Positions 53,114-61,231 of a DNA stretch of 64,000 bases are shown in pieces. Origin of the DNA: Limnohabitans sp. (GTDB lineage: Bacteria > Pseudomonadota > Gammaproteobacteria > Burkholderiales > Burkholderiaceae_C); assembly GCA_030158125.1 (NCBI GenBank), contig JAOATL010000013.1:126879-190878 (forward strand), written 5' to 3'. Position 1 is the stretch's first letter; every line of letters begins with the position of its first letter. A program made the translations under genes and the position numbers. The notes beneath the pieces were generated by a model, which saw only the letters and a program-made list of their open reading frames with translations, was not told where the DNA came from and searched no databases.

Positions 53114-53211
53114 AATGTGTCCACCATTGATCTTGGAGGCAGTGCGATGCACGGCTTCGAAGAGTCACAGGTGGTGGGTGACGTTGCAAAAAACTTACAA
53201 AAGGATCGGTC

Positions 53212-53970
53212 ATGACTTCTTCCAAAGTGTGCCTTGTGATTGGAGCTGGAGACGCAACCGGCGGTGCTGTGGGCAAGCGCTTTGCGCGCCAAGGCTACAC
53301 AGTCTGTGCCACGCGCAGAAGTTTGGAAAAGCTTCAGCCGCTGATTGCAGAGATTCAAAGCACGGGTGGCATTGCACATGGTTTTGCCTCTGATGCCAGG
53401 CAAGAGGAAGAAGTTGTTTCCTTGGTGGAACACATTGAATCGACCATTGGCCCCATTGAAGTTCTGGTCTTCAACATCGGTGCCAATTCGCCTATGAGTA
53501 TCTTGACCGAAACCGCGCGCCGCTACACCAAGATGTGGGAAATGTGCTGCTTGGCTGGTTTCTTGGTGGGCCGTGAAGTGGCTAAGCGCATGGTGTTGCG
53601 TCCCAATGCAGAGGGTGCAAAGGGCACATCACACAAGGGCACCATCATCTTTACCGGCGCAACTGCTTCATTGCGCGGCAGCTCTCATTTCGCTGGATTC
53701 TCCGGTGGCAAGATGGCCTTGCGTTCCTTGGCGCAGTGCATGGCGCGCGAGTTGGGCCCCATGGGCGTGCATGTGGCCCACACCATCATTGATGGCGCCA
53801 TCGACACTGAGTTCATTCGAACCATGTTTCCTGAAAGGTACGCACTCAAGGACCAGGATGGTATTTTGAATCCTGACCACATTGCCGATGCCTATTGGAT
53901 GTTGCACCAACAACCTCGAGATGCGTGGACGCACGAATTAGACCTGCGCCCCTACATGGAAAAGTTCTGA
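53212..53970 (+). CDS. Short-chain dehydrogenase/reductase with altered active site
   Basis: A 252-residue SDR. The N-terminal motif is VIGAGDATGGAVGKRFARQGYTV, a variant of the TGxxxGxG motif. The usual catalytic Tyr of YxxxK is Phe163 (HFAGFSGGKMALRSL, Lys167), although Ser153 (FTGATASLRG) and the overall fold are kept. A subgroup with this FTGATASLRG...F-x3-K pattern is known to me by pattern only; activity is uncertain. AAAGGA precedes the ATG. It heads a three-gene operon with an isomerase and a thioesterase. Confidence 0.85.
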   Translation: MTSSKVCLVIGAGDATGGAVGKRFARQGYTVCATRRSLEKLQPLIAEIQSTGGIAHGFASDARQEEEVVSLVEHIESTIGPIEVLVFNIGANSPMSILTETARRYTKMWEMCCLAGFLVGREVAKRMVLRPNAEGAKGTSHKGTIIFTGATASLRGSSHFAGFSGGKMALRSLAQCMARELGPMGVHVAHTIIDGAIDTEFIRTMFPERYALKDQDGILNPDHIADAYWMLHQQPRDAWTHELDLRPYMEKF

Positions 53971-53998
53971 AAACAAAGAATATAAAACGGAGACAACA

Positions 53999-54595
53999 AT
54001 GACACAGCATTTCGACTTTTATTTTGACTTTGGCAGCTTGGCTTCCTACTTGGCCCACACCCAACTGCCAAGGATCACAGCGGAAACAGGCGCACAAGCC
54101 GTGATGTACCCCATGCTGCTGGGGGGTGTGTTTCAAGCCACGGGCAATGCGTCTCCCATGGCCGTGCCTGCTAAAGGTCGTTATGTGTTCATCGACATGA
54201 AACGCTTTGCGGATGCATACGGTGTGCCCTTAGTCATGAACCATCATTTCCCCATCATCACGACCACCCTGATGCGTGGCGCTACGGCATTGCAAATGCA
54301 AAGTGCGGAAGCATTTCAGCGCTATATGGATTGCATTTACCGCGGCATTTGGGTGGAAGGACTCAACCTGAATGAACCCGCTGTGGTGGGCGATGTCTTA
54401 AGCCGCGCTGGGTTTGATCCTGAGTCTGTGCTGGCCATGGCCAATGAACAGGCCACCAAAGACAAATTGAAAGAAGTCACCCTGCGCGCCGTAGAGCGGG
54501 GTGTATTTGGCGCCCCGACCTTCTTCATTGGCAATGACATGTATTGGGGACAAGACCGCATTGAACAAGTCATCAAAGCATTGAAATCAAAATGA
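53999..54595 (+). CDS. 2-hydroxychromene-2-carboxylate isomerase-like (GST kappa / DsbA fold)
   Basis: A 198-residue DsbA-like protein of the HCCA-isomerase family. The N-terminal FDFYFDFGSLASYLAHTQLP carries the Ser that replaces Cys in this family, and GVFGAPTFFIGNDMYWGQDRIEQV is the cis-Pro region. Family members use glutathione in aromatic catabolism (naphthalene path), but many are uncharacterised. CGGAG precedes the ATG, and the gene overlaps the thioesterase by 4 bp. Confidence 0.87.
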   Translation: MTQHFDFYFDFGSLASYLAHTQLPRITAETGAQAVMYPMLLGGVFQATGNASPMAVPAKGRYVFIDMKRFADAYGVPLVMNHHFPIITTTLMRGATALQMQSAEAFQRYMDCIYRGIWVEGLNLNEPAVVGDVLSRAGFDPESVLAMANEQATKDKLKEVTLRAVERGVFGAPTFFIGNDMYWGQDRIEQVIKALKSK

Positions 54596-55380
54596 CACCT
54601 TTTTCAGCCTTAATCGCCAGCCTTCAAAAAAATGCAGAAGGCCACAGCATCGTTTTGCCACCCGATTGGTTGCAAGGACGAACCACATACGGCGGACTGT
54701 CTGCGTCTTTGTGTTTAGAGGCAACGCAACGCAGCATTGAAAATTTGCCGCCTTTGCGCTCTGCACAGTTTTGCTTTGTTGGACCCGCATCGGGTAACTT
54801 GAACCTGACAGCCCAAGTGCTGCGAACGGGTAAGTCCACCACCATGGTGTGTGCCGACATGGTGGGTGACAGTGGCATGGCCGTTCGCTCTACCTTGTGT
54901 TTTGGTACGGGCCGAGCTTCGTCACACAACTACCAAGCGCTGCCCATGCCCCAGGTGGCATCGCCTCATGATTGCGTCAGTTTCTTCGATTCCCCAGAAG
55001 CCCCCACATTTGCCAAACACTTTGAAGCCAAATTTGCAGGGGGCGCTATGCCCAGAACGCCCGATGCAAAACCTGAAATGACAATTTGGCTGCGTCATCG
55101 TGATGTGGGTGACGAATCCAGCTTAGTGCGCTTGTTGGCGCTGGCCGATGCTTTGCCACCGCCATCGCTGGTGTTGTCCAAAGAAATGATGCCCTTCAGC
55201 ACCATGACTTGGTCGCTCGACATTTTGGACGACCGTCCGTTTTCTACCAACGGTTGGTGGTTGGCTCAAGCGAGGGCTGACACCTCTCAAAATGGCTATT
55301 CATCCCATGAAATTGTCATTTGGAGTGCTGATGGCCAGCCCGTTGTGATGGCGCGCCAGAACGTGGCTATTTTTGGATAA
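54592..55380 (+). CDS. Acyl-CoA thioesterase-like (TesB/double hotdog family)
   Basis: A 262-residue double-hotdog protein. The segments VLPPDWLQGRTTYGGLSASLCLEATQR, QFCFVGPASGNLNLTAQVLRTGKSTTMVCADMV and a C-terminal DILDDRPFSTNGWWLAQARADTSQNGYSSHEIVIWSADGQPVVMARQNVAIF fit the TesB-like acyl-CoA thioesterase family. It probably hydrolyses an acyl-CoA made in the same pathway as the SDR and isomerase. A terminator hairpin follows about 90 bp downstream. Confidence 0.85.
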   Translation: MTPFSALIASLQKNAEGHSIVLPPDWLQGRTTYGGLSASLCLEATQRSIENLPPLRSAQFCFVGPASGNLNLTAQVLRTGKSTTMVCADMVGDSGMAVRSTLCFGTGRASSHNYQALPMPQVASPHDCVSFFDSPEAPTFAKHFEAKFAGGAMPRTPDAKPEMTIWLRHRDVGDESSLVRLLALADALPPPSLVLSKEMMPFSTMTWSLDILDDRPFSTNGWWLAQARADTSQNGYSSHEIVIWSADGQPVVMARQNVAIFG

Positions 55381-55467
55381 ACCCCGAACAGGCTTGCTTT
55401 CAACGGCAGCCTTTTCGGAGAGCAACTCAGACTCTTCGAATGAGCAGGTCAATCGGAAGCCAGAATG

Positions 55468-55499
55468 AAAAAAAGCCAAGCGGTGAAGCTTGGCTTTTT
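55468..55499. terminator. Intrinsic terminator after the thioesterase gene
   Basis: AAGCCAAG (55473-55480) pairs with CTTGGCTT (55489-55496) around 8 bases, flanked by A runs on the left and T runs on the right, so it could work in both directions. It also marks the left edge of the accessory patch; a similar hairpin lies at 57786. Confidence 0.75.
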
Positions 55500-55685
55500 A
55501 GGAGGGATGTGGTGGTGCATTGTGGACCCTGGTTCAATTCCACACCAACAGCACTTGAATAGTGCTTGACCGGTAGTTGCGTATGCAGTGCATCACTTAC
55601 AAATTTCCGCCGCTACCTCTCGAATTAGCTGGCTTTTCTCTCGAATCTACGCGTCAATGGTCTTCCCAAAAAAGAGGAAAAACAC
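55500..55685. other. Intergenic stretch before the broken HTH gene
   Basis: No gene recognised. It contains a short hairpin (TGTGG and CCACA around 14 bases) and a TTCAATT string that looks tRNA-like at first glance but lacks a proper T-arm. Confidence 0.35.
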
Positions 55686-55945
55686 ATGACAGATTCCGTG
55701 AAACACCTAACTCAAAACGACCTAGCCAACAGATGGACAAATCAGTCCACACAATCGAACGTTACCGTTGCGATGGCACTGGTCCAGTTTATCTAAAAAT
55801 TGGCGGCAAAGTAATGTACCGACTGATTGACATCGAAGCATTCGAATCCGAGCGCCGATTTCAACGCCCCGATGTACAAAAGCCAGTCCCACCAAAAGCT
55901 GTGTCCGGTTTTATGCTTCACGAAGCAATCGCCCGCCTTTCTTGA
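55686..55945 (+). pseudogene. Frameshifted small HTH DNA-binding protein (AlpA/excisionase-like)
   Basis: An ATG at 55686 with AAGAGG before it starts MTDSVKHLTQNDLANRW, the first half of a small HTH fold. The natural continuation DKSVHTIERYRCDGTGPVYLKIGGKVMYRLIDIEAFE is in a different frame, starting near 55733. The original frame stops at 55796. Joined, the two halves give an AlpA-like module of about 85 residues used by mobile elements for excision or gene control. A single-base indel around 55733-55740 would explain it; a sequencing error or programmed shift is possible. Confidence 0.7.
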
Positions 55946-55963
55946 CCGGCCACAACACCGTTC

Positions 55964-56551
55964 TCAACTACGGGCAAATTCAATTAACCCATTAATTTGC
56001 CCTTTGTCTGCCTCACGCAAGGCCACCAAATAACGGTCACGAATTGCTCCAACAGGCGTGAGAGCTGCACTGGCACCACCCCAGGTCAATCTGGGTTGCC
56101 CAAGCCGTGTGATCAATAAATCTGCCATCAAACGAGAATGACGCCCGTTCCCGTTTGGGAAGGCGTGAATCAAGACAAGTTGGTGATGAAAACGCACTGC
56201 TACCTCATCTTCTTTGAAGACATGGTTTTCGATCTGGTAGCGAGTGTTGTCCATCAAGTCACGCAATTTCACGGCGATTTGAGTCCAGTCCACCCCAATG
56301 TTTTTATTGGTCTGACGAAACTTCCCAGCCCACTGCCAAGTCTTGTCAAACATCTGGCGGTGCAAATCTCTCACAAAACCTTCATCCAACAGATCGCGTT
56401 TTTTCTGGCGAGCTGCCCAGCGATCTCCTAAAACGATGTTGGCCTGCTCCCAAGCGTTGAGGTCTGCCTGTGTTGTGATGTGCACAGGCACTAGACCTGC
56501 AGCCTCATCAGGATCAAGAGGGGTGGCCCCCGGTGCGTACTGAAATTCCAT
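55964..56551 (-). CDS. Mobile mystery protein B (Fic-domain protein)
   Basis: A 195-residue protein. The Fic catalytic motif appears as HAFPNGNGRHSR (about 133-144, matching HxFx-GNGR), with a preceding MFDKTWQWAGKFRQTNKNIG segment typical of Fic proteins. Fic enzymes transfer AMP or related groups to protein targets. Together with the next gene it forms the 'mobile mystery' A/B pair found in mobile contexts. ATG 56551 (MEFQYAPGATPLDPDEA) was chosen; the extension to 56614 overlaps the A gene. Confidence 0.88.
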   Translation of the reverse strand: MEFQYAPGATPLDPDEAAGLVPVHITTQADLNAWEQANIVLGDRWAARQKKRDLLDEGFVRDLHRQMFDKTWQWAGKFRQTNKNIGVDWTQIAVKLRDLMDNTRYQIENHVFKEDEVAVRFHHQLVLIHAFPNGNGRHSRLMADLLITRLGQPRLTWGGASAALTPVGAIRDRYLVALREADKGQINGLIEFARS

Positions 56552-56561
56552 TTGCCCTATC

Positions 56562-57020
56562 TCACCACAATTCGCGACGCGATCCTTCAAGCAACTCTTT
56601 GACCGCGAGATCAAATTGAAGTTTATTTAATGGGCCAACTACCGCCTGGTCCTCAAGCGCCATGGAATGCGCGATCGGTTGCAAATGCGCCTTGGCAACT
56701 GCTAGTGCTCTATCTTGGAGCTGCTGCGTAAGACTTGTTCGAGGTACAAGCGCGTACTGCAACTCGCAGTCCAACGCCTGCGCCAACTTGCGAAGCGTTG
56801 CCAACGTGATGGCATCCGAAGCCTCAGACGCCTCCAACTTGCGCACACCTGCATGCGAAATACCCAGCCGCCTAGCGAAGGCCGCTGCCGACATTCCCAA
56901 AGACTCGCGCACAGCACGAACCCAGCCCGATTTCGGTCGTGCGCACATTTGCGCCGACTTCCAAGAGCTGAGCAAAGCATCCATCTGCTGGAGCTGAAGA
57001 TCACGAAATTGCTTGTCCAT
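56562..57020 (-). CDS. Mobile mystery protein A (HTH regulator)
   Basis: A 152-residue protein. A Cro/C1-type HTH (about 40-95) reads VRAVRESLGMSAAAFARRLGISHAGVRKLEASEASDAITLATLRKLAQALDCELQYALVP. It precedes the Fic gene with 10 bp between coding ends, the usual antitoxin/regulator-first order. The promoter region upstream holds four operator copies 33 bp apart, the first touching the start codon, so strong self-repression is expected. No clear ribosome-binding site lies before ATG 57020. Confidence 0.88.
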   Translation of the reverse strand: MDKQFRDLQLQQMDALLSSWKSAQMCARPKSGWVRAVRESLGMSAAAFARRLGISHAGVRKLEASEASDAITLATLRKLAQALDCELQYALVPRTSLTQQLQDRALAVAKAHLQPIAHSMALEDQAVVGPLNKLQFDLAVKELLEGSRRELW

Positions 57021-57135
57021 GGTACTTATGAGTTTCGTTAGACAGACTTAATAATAACCTATAGGTTTCATTTCGACAATAAATACAAAACTCATGAGTT
57101 CCATATTCATGGACATTTTGAAACCTATGAGTTTC
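57021..57135 (-). promoter_or_regulatory. Promoter with four operators at exact 33-bp spacing
   Basis: Four related 16-bp sites (consensus GAAACCTATGAGTTTC) lie at 57021-57036, 57054-57069, 57087-57102 and 57120-57135. Their centres are 33 bp apart every time and the 17-bp spacers are unrelated in sequence. On the minus strand, -10 TATTAT (57051-57056) and -35 TTGTCG (57074-57079) with a 17-bp spacer place the second site between them. The HTH protein at 56562 is the likely binder. Confidence 0.8.
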
Positions 57136-57226
57136 ACAAAATTGGTTGTCTGACTCTAGAGGAACGCCACCATTGTGACTGCTTAGGAGTAAGAACTGGG
57201 GGGTATCAGAGTTTCTATAGGACTTT

Positions 57227-57454
57227 TTACAAGGAGTCCTCAATGCTGAAAAAGCTGTGCGCCCACTGCGGCAACTCATTTTTGCCACGCCCTCGAACCC
57301 CTGACAAATCCTGCCCTCTAAGGGCATCTTTAGCTCGAGATGCAATCCAATCCAAGCGCTTTGTTGGCTGACGAGCCGCAGTTGCGATCCTGGCAATGTG
57401 ATCCAGCGCATCTCGCAGTAGGGCAATTTGACCGCAGTCATCTGAATTCGTCAT
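57227..57454 (-). CDS. Small protein of 75 residues, unknown
   Basis: MTNSDDCGQIALLRDALDHIARIATAARQPTKRLDWIASRAKDALRGQDLSGVRG is helical and charged, and resembles small accessory-region hypothetical proteins. GCGAGG lies about 8 bases upstream of ATG 57454. It lies upstream of the mobile-mystery operators on the same strand. Function is not recognised. Confidence 0.5.
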   Translation of the reverse strand: MTNSDDCGQIALLRDALDHIARIATAARQPTKRLDWIASRAKDALRGQDLSGVRGRGKNELPQWAHSFFSIEDSL

Positions 57455-57785
57455 TTATTGACCTCGCTACCGCAGAGTTTCTGACAATTTTATTCGCAGC
57501 CGGTATCACACATGGATTTGTTTGGGTCGCCCTGAAATCAAAGAGTACGGTCCAAAATTACCGCTCAGCCTACCAATGCCACAAAAAAACCGATTGATTC
57601 GTCCGCACGTAACCCATTGATTTATATAGCGTTGGTGGATGAGCCTTCCGGACTTCGACCTGCACTGGGTGGGGAGGGTCGGAGAGAGAATACGCAAACG
57701 GAGAGTAAAACGCGCCGGTTGCTGGCAGAAATGTCTCTCTCCTTAGTCCGCAAGAACCCGCGCAAACACGCGGTAGTAGGCAAAA
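57455..57785. other. Gene-poor stretch of the accessory patch
   Basis: No supported gene. A plus-strand frame ending at 57597 contains STVQNYRSAY, which faintly recalls the N-terminal core-binding domain of tyrosine recombinases, but it is too short to call. A small hairpin (CCGCG-caaaca-CGCGG, about 57757-57772) stands near the terminator at 57786, so a short RNA ending there is possible. Confidence 0.35.
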
Positions 57786-57813
57786 AAAAGCCAACCGGTT
57801 AGGGTTGGCTTTT
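57786..57813. terminator. Intrinsic terminator in the accessory patch
   Basis: AAAAGCCAACC (57786-57796) pairs perfectly with GGTTGGCTTTT (57803-57813) around GGTTAG, an 11-bp stem. A and T runs on either side would allow use in both directions. No coding gene ends close to it. Confidence 0.8.
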
Positions 57814-58263
57814 AAGGTATTGGTGGTGGACGGTTCACTACTCAGGAACTTTCTATTCGTACTCAATCATGCTAGCGGGTGCTAGAGCGTGAATGAGAGG
57901 AAGATATTTTGACCACTCCGAATGGAACGGATCACTCGAATTGTGAACGCCTGCTGTGCAGTGAGTTAGGACGTAGGCGCAAGTTCCGAGGTGGACTTCT
58001 TCGACCTCACAGCGCATATGGTATCCGCCTAAAGTCCCTTGAGCCCCGGACAACTCAGACTGTGCCATCCAGCGGCAGACCAGGCTGTGGGAGGTTAGGC
58101 ATCGGTGAAGTAATTAGTGGTCACCAATTCATGTCTGCCGAGCGGTCCACTGCATCAGACAGGTGGCGAACAAACTCGGTCATGTCTTCCACAGAGCACA
58201 TTGCAATCAAAAATTTAAGACAAGTTTGACTAGTAAATATAGACTGAAAAAATAATGCCTAAT
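57814..58263. other. Intergenic stretch before the universal stress gene end
   Basis: No gene recognised; the open frames here are short and featureless. It may be a decayed remnant at the right edge of the accessory patch. Confidence 0.35.
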
Positions 58264-58713
58264 TTAGAAGTCAGTTTGGCTGGTGATAACAACCAACACA
58301 CTGCATGAAGAGATCTCGATCAAAGATTGAGAAATCGACCCTTTCCACCATCTCTCCAGCCAATTGTTTCTATGTTTGTGACCCAGCATTATCAAGTCGG
58401 CCCCGACGCTGTTAGCGTATGTGGAAATTCGCGACACAGGATCGCCCTTCAGTAACTCACCTTGAGCACTGATTCCTGACGCCGTTAATTGTGCTATGCC
58501 TTCCTGAAGGATTGTGAGGCATCTTCCTTCCTCAATTTTGTTTTGGTATTCATTGAAGTAGGCCGTCTCATGACCCATTGCAATTGCATCGTATGCGACC
58601 ACTGATACAAGGTGGACATGCGCATCTTCCCATTGAGAAAGATCCTTGCAATTGATGATCGCCTGTTGACTCTCCAAAGATCCGTCATAAGCTAAAACTA
58701 TTTTTTTGTACAT
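58264..58713 (-). CDS. Universal stress protein (UspA family)
   Basis: A 149-residue Usp. It starts MYKKIVLAYDGSLESQQAI, has a central LLKGDPVSRISTYANSVGADLIMLGHKHRNNWLERWWKGSISQSLIEISSCSVLVV. The ATP loop G-x2-G-x9-GS is stretched (GHKHRNNWLERWWKGS), so nucleotide binding is uncertain. Overlaps the small AraC-like gene by 16 bp and is last in a minus-strand operon with the CBS and HU genes. Confidence 0.9.
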   Translation of the reverse strand: MYKKIVLAYDGSLESQQAIINCKDLSQWEDAHVHLVSVVAYDAIAMGHETAYFNEYQNKIEEGRCLTILQEGIAQLTASGISAQGELLKGDPVSRISTYANSVGADLIMLGHKHRNNWLERWWKGSISQSLIEISSCSVLVVITSQTDF

Positions 58714-59012
58714 CCTTCTTCTCCTTTTGTAGTGATTTGAATTTTGTCGGAAGCATCAAAGAGTGCAGTTTGCAAATTGGAAGTAGTACCGATGTTTTTT
58801 TGCTGGCGAACTTGCCGAATAAAAGTCATGGGTGTTTTGTGCTTGTAAAGAAGAAATAGCTCGATGAGTTGTTTATGTTGAAATCCACTGCGATGGGTTA
58901 GTTGTATCCAACCGATGGTGCTCTCGCAGTTTTCAATAATCCAATTGCAAAGGTCGTCAATTTTTTGCGCGTTCGTCGTGTTCAAAACTGCTTTTTTAGT
59001 TGTGTAACGCAT
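58698..59012 (-). CDS. Small protein with half of an AraC-type HTH
   Basis: A 104-residue protein. Residues about 17-72 (KIDDLCNWIIENCESTIGWIQLTHRSGFQHKQLIELFLLYKHKTPMTFIRQVRQQKN) match the first helix-turn-helix half of AraC-family DNA-binding domains: La-like helix, S/G-F turn, F..K..TP...R. No second HTH and no sensor domain are present. It could be a stand-alone regulator or a decayed fragment. It overlaps the stress-protein gene. Confidence 0.65.
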   Translation of the reverse strand: MRYTTKKAVLNTTNAQKIDDLCNWIIENCESTIGWIQLTHRSGFQHKQLIELFLLYKHKTPMTFIRQVRQQKNIGTTSNLQTALFDASDKIQITTKGEEGCTKK

Positions 59013-59081
59013 TGTGCAAATTCATTGTTGATGATTATTTAAAAAGAATCTGGATGCGCATTCCACTAATTTTTTTAATGA

Positions 59082-59510
59082 CTAACCAGCGATGTAGTTT
59101 TTAAGTTGCTTGATCATTTCTTCTTGGTATTCCATCATCTCCCTGACGACATCACCAATCGAGATGAGACCCAGGACTTCTTTGCCATTCATGATCGGAA
59201 GGTGTCGTATATGAAAATCTGTCATGATTTGCATACAGTCATGAATGCTTTGATGAGTTTCGATGGTGATCACTTTGTGAGTCATGATGTCCAAGACGAA
59301 TGCTTCGCTGCTACTTTTCCCTTTCAAAACTACTTTTCTTGCATAGTCGCGTTCAGAAAAAATACCTTTTAATGCTTGTTCTTCCAGTACGAGTAATGCG
59401 CCAATGTTGTGAGTCGCCATGATTTCCAGTGCATCTCTGACAGTAGCTGTTGGTGCGACAAAATAGAGTTTTTGATTACTTTGAGCTAGAAATTGGCCTG
59501 CAGTTTTCAT
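59082..59510 (-). CDS. CBS-domain protein
   Basis: A 142-residue protein made of two CBS motifs (VAPTATVRDALEIMATHNIGALLVLEEQALKGIFSERDYARKV and MTHKVITIETHQSIHDCMQIMTDFHIRHLPIMNGKEVLGLISIGDVVREMM). Tandem CBS pairs bind adenosyl nucleotides and sense energy charge. It lies 14 bp downstream of the HU gene in the same direction. Confidence 0.9.
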   Translation of the reverse strand: MKTAGQFLAQSNQKLYFVAPTATVRDALEIMATHNIGALLVLEEQALKGIFSERDYARKVVLKGKSSSEAFVLDIMTHKVITIETHQSIHDCMQIMTDFHIRHLPIMNGKEVLGLISIGDVVREMMEYQEEMIKQLKNYIAG

Positions 59511-59524
59511 GGCGATCCTCAGTT

Positions 59525-59797
59525 TTAATTTAAATTTTCTTTCAAAATTTTTCCGGCTCGAAAATGTGGAACCTTGGCTGATTTGATCGTGGCAGATTCA
59601 CCCGTTTTAGGATTGCGTCCAATTCGAGCTGCGCGTTTGCGAACTGCAAATGTCCCAAAGCCAGAGATGGCCACGGAGTCGCCTTTTTTTAAGTTCTGAG
59701 TGATCGCATCAACAATCGAATTCAACGCTCTTGCTGCGCCTGCTTTAGACAGCGCAGATCGATCAGCTATGTGCTCAATTAATTCAGACTTGTTCAT
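59525..59797 (-). CDS. HU-family DNA-binding protein
   Basis: A 90-residue histone-like protein: [90 protein letters not shown], normal length with the GFGTF and RNPKTG arm. It bends DNA as a homodimer. It begins the minus-strand operon with CBS, half-AraC and stress-protein genes. Confidence 0.95.
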   Translation of the reverse strand: MNKSELIEHIADRSALSKAGAARALNSIVDAITQNLKKGDSVAISGFGTFAVRKRAARIGRNPKTGESATIKSAKVPHFRAGKILKENLN

Positions 59798-60083
59798 GAC
59801 ATCACAATCAAAGCTAACAGTTCTGGCTCAATGTACACAGCTTATAGACGCTGACACACATGGAATTCCCTGCTGTGAATTCAAACAGGGCAACTGTCGA
59901 TCATTAGTTATGCAATTTAATGTTCTAGATTTAATGAAGGTCTTTCAGCATTCAATGGATGAATCTCAGTGATTGAAAACGAATGAATACATTGCAAATA
60001 ACGTAGGTAGTAACCCGCTTTGTTTCCTCACTTTTGTAGATGACATTTACGAAGTATTTTTAACATCAACAAGGAGCTTCAAG
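59798..60083. other. Divergent control region between HU and TRAP receptor genes
   Basis: 286 bp without a gene. It holds the promoters of the HU operon (minus strand) and the TRAP operon (plus strand). AAGGAG lies ahead of the receptor ATG at 60084. No confident factor sites were seen. Confidence 0.4.
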
Positions 60084-61214
60084 ATGACTGATCATGCTAA
60101 TTCGCAACGTCGTAGCCTTTTGAAATCTGCCGCAGTGGCTGCAGGTGCAATTTCCGCACCCATGATTGCAAGTGCTCAAACTGGTCCCATCAACATGCGC
60201 TGGCAAAGTACATGGCCAGCCAAAGATATTTTTCATGAATATGCATTGGACTACGCCAAAAAAGTCAATGACATGACCGGTGGTGATTTAAAAATTGAAG
60301 TGCTACCAGCTGGCGCCGTGGTTCCCGCATTTGGTTTGCTGGAAGCTGTTTCGAAAGGAACTTTAGATGGTGGGCATGGTGTTTTGGGTTATCACTACGG
60401 TAAACAAAATGCCTTGGCTCTGTGGAATTCTGGACCGGCATTCGGAATGGATGCCAACATGTTATTGGCATGGCACAAGTACGGCGGCGGCATTGAGCTG
60501 TTGGCTAAACTGTATTCCTCCATTGGCATGAACGTACAGTCATTTTTATATGGCCCAATGGCGACACAGCCGCTTGGGTGGTTTAAGAAACCCATTACAA
60601 AATCTGCAGATTTCAAGGGTTTGAAATTCCGAACAAATGGTTTAGCAATTGATTTATTCACAGCCATGGGTGCGGCAGTGAATGCCTTGCCGGGTGGTGA
60701 AATTGTGCCTGCTTTAGATCGTGGTTTGTTGGATGGTGCCGAATTCAACAATGCAACCTCTGATCGAATTTTGGGATTCCCTGATGTGTCCAAAGTGTGC
60801 ATGCTTCAGAGCTATCACCAAAGTGCTGAAACCTTTGAAATCATGTTCAACAAGACCAAGTACGATGCGTTGCCGGCAAAGATGAAGGCCATCATTGCTG
60901 GCGCTACGGAAGCAGCTTCCGCTGATATGTCTTGGAAAGCCATCGATCGATATTCGAAAGATTACATTGAGTTGCAAACCAAGGACAAGGTCAAGTTCTA
61001 CAAGACACCTGATTCCGTCTTGCAAGATCAGCTCAAGCTTTGGGACGATATTTTGGTCAAAAAATCTGCTGAGAATCCAATGTTCAAAGATATTGTGGCG
61101 TCTCAAAAAGCCTTTGCAGAACGCGCAGTCAAATGGGATCAAGACACCTATGTCAATCGACGCATGGCCGTCGGCCACTTCTTTGGTGATAAGAAGCCAG
61201 CGAGTAAAGCTTAA
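60084..61214 (+). CDS. TRAP transporter, periplasmic solute receptor (DctP family)
   Basis: A 376-residue receptor. The N-terminus has a twin-arginine signal (SQRRSLLKSAAVAAGAISAPMIASAQ) followed by INMRWQSTWPAKDIFHEYALDYAKKVNDMTGGDLKIEVLPAGAVVPAFGLLEAVSKGTLDGGHGVLGYHYGKQNALALWNSGPAFG, typical of DctP proteins for carboxylates. ATG 60084 follows AAGGAG. The ligand is not evident. Confidence 0.92.
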   Translation: MTDHANSQRRSLLKSAAVAAGAISAPMIASAQTGPINMRWQSTWPAKDIFHEYALDYAKKVNDMTGGDLKIEVLPAGAVVPAFGLLEAVSKGTLDGGHGVLGYHYGKQNALALWNSGPAFGMDANMLLAWHKYGGGIELLAKLYSSIGMNVQSFLYGPMATQPLGWFKKPITKSADFKGLKFRTNGLAIDLFTAMGAAVNALPGGEIVPALDRGLLDGAEFNNATSDRILGFPDVSKVCMLQSYHQSAETFEIMFNKTKYDALPAKMKAIIAGATEAASADMSWKAIDRYSKDYIELQTKDKVKFYKTPDSVLQDQLKLWDDILVKKSAENPMFKDIVASQKAFAERAVKWDQDTYVNRRMAVGHFFGDKKPASKA

Positions 61215-61231
61215 TCATTTTCACCCCATCC

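Noticed and set aside
55500-55560. Possible tRNA or tmRNA 3' end (TTCAATT with a CCA-like end)
   Set aside because: The flanking bases do not pair as a T-stem, and no acceptor, D or anticodon arm could be laid out.
57001-57441. Minus-strand frame of 146 residues upstream of mobile mystery A
   Set aside because: It covers the operator array and the A-gene start, has no domain and competes with the better frame at 57227-57454.
57340-57597. Plus-strand frame with STVQNYRSAY, reminiscent of a tyrosine recombinase
   Set aside because: Too short, no catalytic residues and it crosses the minus-strand small gene; recorded only as a hint.
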